A stretch of DNA of 7,261 nt from JANQPX01 sp051010395. Its GTDB lineage: Bacteria; Pseudomonadota; Alphaproteobacteria; Geminicoccales; Geminicoccaceae. The notes beneath the pieces are model-generated. The model was given only the letters and a program-made list of their open reading frames with translations, did not search any database and was not told where the DNA came from. The stretch spans positions 1 to 7,261 of the forward strand of contig JBPCVQ010000565.1 in the NCBI GenBank assembly GCA_051010395.1, read 5' to 3'. Positions 5,183 through 7,261 of the stretch are shown piece after piece. The position numbers were made by a program, and so were the translations under genes. Numbering within the stretch: the stretch's first letter is position 1; every line of letters starts with the position of its first letter.

Positions 5183-5349
5183 AAACCGACACACCCAAGC
5201 GCCCCGAGTTCAGCCTCGGCAAGAAGCCTGAGCCCGATCCAACATTTACCGTGGTCAAAGGTGAAGACGGCAAGTTCTCGATCGAGATGAATGGGGTGAT
5301 CGTGCCTGGCGGTAAGCGGTTAACGTACAAAACACCAACAGGTGTCTGA
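5173..5349 (+). CDS. Short hypothetical protein, GTG start
   Basis: The protein has 58 residues if GTG 5173 is used. This start overlaps the end of the lipoprotein gene by ten bases and is preferred because longer in-frame versions would lie inside that gene in another frame. The sequence is polar: a Pro/Lys-rich N-terminal half (TPKRPEFSLGKKPEPDPTF), then TVVKGEDGKFSIEMNGVIVPGGKRLTYKTPTG, which reads as several short beta strands with turns. There is no signal, membrane segment or Cys. It is the last gene before a 300-base region without genes. I do not recognise a family. Codon pattern and gene coupling support coding, but confidence is moderate. Confidence 0.6.
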   Translation: MSVETDTPKRPEFSLGKKPEPDPTFTVVKGEDGKFSIEMNGVIVPGGKRLTYKTPTGV

Positions 5350-5388
5350 AGGCATATTGTTGACATTTTGTCAAGATATAAGGCATAT
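5349..5388. promoter_or_regulatory. Control region with a TTGACA dyad between two direct repeats
   Basis: TTGACA-TTT-TGTCAA (5360-5374) is a perfect dyad containing a consensus -35 box. It lies between two direct copies of AAGGCATAT (5349-5357 and 5380-5388), 31 bases apart, about three helical turns. No good -10 lies at 17 bases; CATATG or the AT-rich TTAGATTA downstream are weak options. The -35 context TTGTTGACAT is identical to that at 4517-4526. It probably controls the region to the right. Confidence 0.5.
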
Positions 5389-5404
5389 GCTTAGATTACC
5401 TAGT

Positions 5405-5469
5405 CCCCGGTGACCGAACCGCCGCCGTAGGGCGGGCTTGCTTGGCGATCGCCAAGCTAGGCACCGGGG
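5405..5469. ncRNA. Predicted three-stem RNA or DNA secondary-structure element
   Basis: An outer 8-bp stem, CCCCGGTG (5405-5412) with CACCGGGG (5462-5469), encloses two hairpins: CCGCC-GTAG-GGCGG (5422-5435) and the perfect 18-base palindrome GCTTGGCGATCGCCAAGC (5440-5457). Together they make a three-way-junction shape on either strand. It sits downstream of the TTGACA dyad region. A structured leader or small RNA is one reading; a replication origin or a packaging recognition site is another. No protein-coding frame through it is convincing. Confidence 0.42.
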
Positions 5470-5490
5470 GCGCTCTACTCGAACTTCCAG

Positions 5491-5515
5491 AGTCTACCGA
5501 TTCCACCACAGGGGC
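5491..5515 (-). other. tRNA-Leu-like 5' segment (acceptor and D arm), incomplete
   Basis: Read on the minus strand, 5509-5491 is GTGGTGGAATCGGTAGACT, which matches the D-arm region of bacterial tRNA-Leu almost base for base, including the bases used in the E. coli leuZ tRNA. It is preceded by a possible acceptor strand (GCCCCTG). No full tRNA can be folded: the next bases lack a proper anticodon stem, T11 faces T24 in the D stem, the best 3' acceptor partner (near 5404) has a mismatch, and there is no CCA. It is either a decayed or rearranged tRNA, or a sequence whose plus-strand transcript is complementary to host tRNA-Leu. Confidence 0.4.
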
Positions 5516-5524
5516 ACCGTTCTT

Positions 5525-5557
5525 CCGGTCGAGTGGGGTCCTATCCCACTCGACCGG
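5525..5557. repeat. Perfect 13-bp inverted repeat (strong hairpin)
   Basis: CCGGTCGAGTGGG (5525-5537) and CCCACTCGACCGG (5545-5557) pair perfectly around a 7-base loop. The stem is stable enough for a terminator, but neither strand has a T-run after it, so a standard intrinsic terminator is unlikely. It may cap the structured element to its left, be a protein-binding site, or act as an RNA-stability or attenuation element before the gene at 5657. Confidence 0.6.
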
Positions 5558-5656
5558 GTGATATGCCCAGAATGCCATAGCAGTGATACCCTAATTTGCC
5601 CTAGCGGCCACAACAGGTTAACATCGCTGCGTGTGTAAAAAGGGGTTCGCGGAACA

Positions 5657-6070
5657 ATGGCAGGTGCCCCGAAGGGCAACAAGAACGCTGAGAAGCATGG
5701 CTTCTATTCGGACGTGCTCACCGAGGAAGAGGCCAAGCTCTACGACGCAGCCCAGCACGCCACGCTGGGCGATGAGGTCGCTATTGGCCGGATAAAACTC
5801 AATCGCCTCCTACTCCACATGAGCGACCCTGCAAACGGCGAGGTCAGCGACGGCACCAAGGCCCACATGGACCGCATGCTAGGCCGCATCGGCGACCTGG
5901 AGGTCAAGCGCTCCATCATCGAGCGCAACCGCATTGAGAGCGGCGCCGGCGTCGACGAGGCCCTTGACCGCACGATCGAGGTCTTGGAGCGCACCGGCGC
6001 CCACCGCGCCACGTTCAAGGGCAATGGCAAGAGCAATGGGAAGGCGGGAAACGGCAATGGCCGGGATTGA
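5657..6070 (+). CDS. GAPKGNKNA-KHG motif phage protein; possible small terminase subunit
   Basis: The protein has 137 residues from ATG 5657; only weak ribosome-binding signals precede it (GGAA close by, AAAAAGGGG further away). The N-terminus AGAPKGNKNAEKHGFYSD is a signature of a broad family of phage and prophage proteins often annotated as terminase small subunit or left unnamed; the basic motif probably binds DNA. LTEEEAKLYDAA and a helical core (about residues 38-57 and 67-93) follow, and then another helix (99-114). The tail (120-137) is Gly/Asn/Lys repeats. It lies after a long structured region and before structural genes, so a role in DNA recognition for packaging fits. Its distance from TerL, five kilobases with an accessory region between, is unusual for TerS. 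The coding call is firm; the role is tentative. Confidence 0.8.
   Translation: MAGAPKGNKNAEKHGFYSDVLTEEEAKLYDAAQHATLGDEVAIGRIKLNRLLLHMSDPANGEVSDGTKAHMDRMLGRIGDLEVKRSIIERNRIESGAGVDEALDRTIEVLERTGAHRATFKGNGKSNGKAGNGNGRD
6022..6064 (+). repeat. Low-complexity GGCAATGG-type repeat at a gene end
   Basis: Units of the form GGCAATGGC, AGCAATGGG and GGCAATGGC recur within about 40 bases and encode the GNGKSNGKAGNGNGRD tail of the preceding gene. Such short repeats can expand or contract by slippage. They also carry the purine-rich stretch that serves as ribosome-binding site for the next gene. Confidence 0.5.
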
Positions 6071-6305
6071 CCCCACAGAGACGCCTTTTGCAAAGGAAGA
6101 GCTCAGGGAGCGCGTCTACCTCGCCTTGCGAGACGCAAAGATTTTTTACGACCTGGATGACATTGAATTTACCGCCTTCGTCGACGCCGTTGGCCGGGAA
6201 GACGTGCCGAATGCGTACGATCTGAACGATGAGGCCCTTACGAAGTTGTATCGAAAGTTGGCTAGCCAGGTGAAGAAGCGCGAAATGTCTCATGCCCCCG
6301 GTTAA
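6057..6305 (+). CDS. Small acidic helical phage protein
   Basis: The protein has 82 residues. ATG 6057 lies inside the end of the preceding gene (14-base overlap), with GGGAAA a few bases upstream; longer in-frame versions would lie wholly inside that gene. The sequence is rich in Asp, Glu and Leu: an opening FAKEELRERVYLALRDAKIFYDL helix, then DIEFTAFVDAVGRED, and a final basic helix LTKLYRKLASQVKKRE. There is no membrane segment, cysteine or known motif. The end overlaps the following structural gene by 14 bases. Position between a DNA-recognition candidate and a virion gene suggests a small packaging or head-joining protein; this is inference from position only. Confidence 0.75.
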   Translation: MAGIDPTETPFAKEELRERVYLALRDAKIFYDLDDIEFTAFVDAVGREDVPNAYDLNDEALTKLYRKLASQVKKREMSHAPG

Positions 6306-7261
6306 CCCAACTCTTCCTCTCACCGCCTTCAAGCCTGACAACGCCGACATGGCCTCCGGCTTCCTCAAGATCGCCCGCGGCTGCATCAAGAAGGAGCAGG
6401 GCTACGGCCCGGCGCCATCTCTCATCCAGGTGAGTGACGAGATCCTCCCGGGCTTCGCTGGTGTGGATGCGCTCTTCACCGGGACCGACACGGCATCGAG
6501 CAACATCTACCGCACCTACGCCGGCACCAAATCAGCGATCTACGAGGCTCTAGGTACGCCCTTCGTCTGGACGGACGTATCAAAGGGCGGCGGCTACACC
6601 ACGCAGCCTGAAGAGCGCTGGAGGCAAGCCCAGTTCGACGAGAACGTGTTCGCGACCAACGGGGCCGACCCGTTGCAGTTCGTCTCGGTGCCGGCTGGCG
6701 GGCTCTACGCCGATGTGGGGGCCACAGGCTTGCCCTTGGCGGCGCGCTACATCGCCGTAATCAGTGACGAGCATCTCGTGCTGGGCAACCTGATTGCGCA
6801 CCCGACGCTGGGCACTGCCAACAACGGGCTTCAGTGGTCGCCCTTCCGCAACCCGTTCGGCGACTGGTCAGACATCGCTACGCGGGCAGACGCCTCTCTT
6901 GTCCCCAATGTGGGCGAGATGACAGGGTTGACCGGCGGCGAGTTCGGAACGGCGCTCTTCCGCGGCGGCGTCGCCAAGATCAACTACACGCCGGGTGCAA
7001 CCGAGACGTTCCAGATCGACGTGGTGTCCCGTGAGGTTGGCTGCGACGTGCCTGCCTCTGTGTTGCAGGTGGGCCACCTCACCATCTGGTGGTCGGGATC
7101 CGGCTGGTACGTCTACGACGGCAACTCGCTAACCCCGATCGGTCGCGAGTGGGTCGACAAGTGGACCCGTGACGAGCTCCGCGCCGGGCAAGAGTTTCGC
7201 ATCCAGCCCCACTATGACCGGCAGACGCGCGTTGCTCGCTGGCTGTTCACCGGGCAGGGAT
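6292..7261 (+). CDS. Phage neck/DNA-stabilisation type structural protein, right end cut off
   Basis: The frame is open from ATG 6292 to the window end (323 codons seen). It carries a pattern I associate with phage beta-propeller neck proteins, the group that includes P22 gp10-like DNA stabilisation or stopper proteins: YRTYAGTKSAIYEAL (about 73-87), then WTDVSKGGGYT (93-103), ERWRQAQFDENVFATNGADPLQ (108-129), a beta strand HLVLGNL (161-167) and LQWSPFRNPFGDWSD (180-194), as in 'was this part installed' beta-blade repeats. Later parts (TIWWSGSGWYVYDG) look like another blade. Such proteins seal the portal after packaging and join the tail. The start overlaps the previous stop by 14 bases. Structural class is fairly likely; the exact name is not. 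Confidence 0.78.
   Translation, partial: MPPVNPTLPLTAFKPDNADMASGFLKIARGCIKKEQGYGPAPSLIQVSDEILPGFAGVDALFTGTDTASSNIYRTYAGTKSAIYEALGTPFVWTDVSKGGGYTTQPEERWRQAQFDENVFATNGADPLQFVSVPAGGLYADVGATGLPLAARYIAVISDEHLVLGNLIAHPTLGTANNGLQWSPFRNPFGDWSDIATRADASLVPNVGEMTGLTGGEFGTALFRGGVAKINYTPGATETFQIDVVSREVGCDVPASVLQVGHLTIWWSGSGWYVYDGNSLTPIGREWVDKWTRDELRAGQEFRIQPHYDRQTRVARWLFTGQG

Noticed and set aside
5404..5515. Complete minus-strand tRNA-Leu
   Set aside because: The D arm is convincing and a CCGCC-CTAC-GGCGG variable-arm-like hairpin exists, but there is no valid anticodon arm, the T arm has a mismatch and a shifted loop, the acceptor stem has a mismatch, there is no CCA, and the length exceeds a normal tRNA-Leu.
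5525..5557. Intrinsic terminator
   Set aside because: The stem is strong, but neither strand has a run of T after it.
5740..6093. Minus-strand open frame of 117 codons opposite the GAPKGNKNA gene
   Set aside because: Its composition (Ser/Arg/Pro/Met-rich) is that of an antisense shadow, and the plus-strand gene has a recognised motif and coupling.
1..7261. CRISPR array, insertion sequence or integrase
   Set aside because: No regularly spaced repeats, no transposase or recombinase motifs and no flanking terminal repeats were seen.

Overview
This window looks like part of a tailed-phage or prophage genome. Three things support that: an unmistakable large terminase (TerL), a structural protein of the DNA-stabilisation/neck type cut off at the right edge, and a dense chain of small genes joined by ATGA, GTGA or TGATG overlaps. 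Base composition is moderately GC-rich with a strong G/C third-position bias in the large genes. The host is probably proteobacterial, perhaps alphaproteobacterial, but nothing in the window proves this.

Layout. Positions 1-2747 are a rightward packaging block: a membrane protein (left-truncated), a small gene just before the terminase (TerS candidate), TerL, a charged helical protein, and an HNH endonuclease with a membrane-like N-terminus. Positions 2744-3409 are a leftward three-gene operon: a ribbon-helix-helix (RHH) type regulator, an unknown 101-residue protein and a 56-residue membrane protein. It converges on the HNH gene with a 4-base overlap. Positions 3413-3467 hold a compact control region with overlapping face-to-face promoters and nested inverted repeats. 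Positions 3486-4509 are a rightward operon of five small proteins: two paralogous zinc-ribbon proteins (the second only 56 residues), a coiled-coil protein, a lipoprotein and a one-helix membrane protein.

Positions 4511-5349 are a second unit. A near-consensus promoter overlaps dyad operators and is followed by a roughly 140-base segment whose ends pair through a 14-bp stem. An XRE/Cro-like repressor, a second lipoprotein and a short unknown protein come next. Positions 5349-5656 carry no convincing gene. They hold a third TTGACA element inside a dyad, a predicted multi-stem RNA fold, a tRNA-Leu-like stretch on the minus strand and a perfect 13-bp hairpin. Positions 5657-7261 return to rightward virion or packaging genes: a protein with the GAPKGNKNA-KHG motif, a small acidic protein, and the partial structural protein.

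How the parts may work together. The flanking blocks package DNA and build the particle neck. The middle 2.9 kb looks like an accessory/regulatory ('moron'-like) segment with two DNA-binding repressors, three promoter/operator regions, two lipoproteins and two to three small membrane proteins, which could modify the host envelope. This last inference comes from gene types and layout, not from a recognised function.
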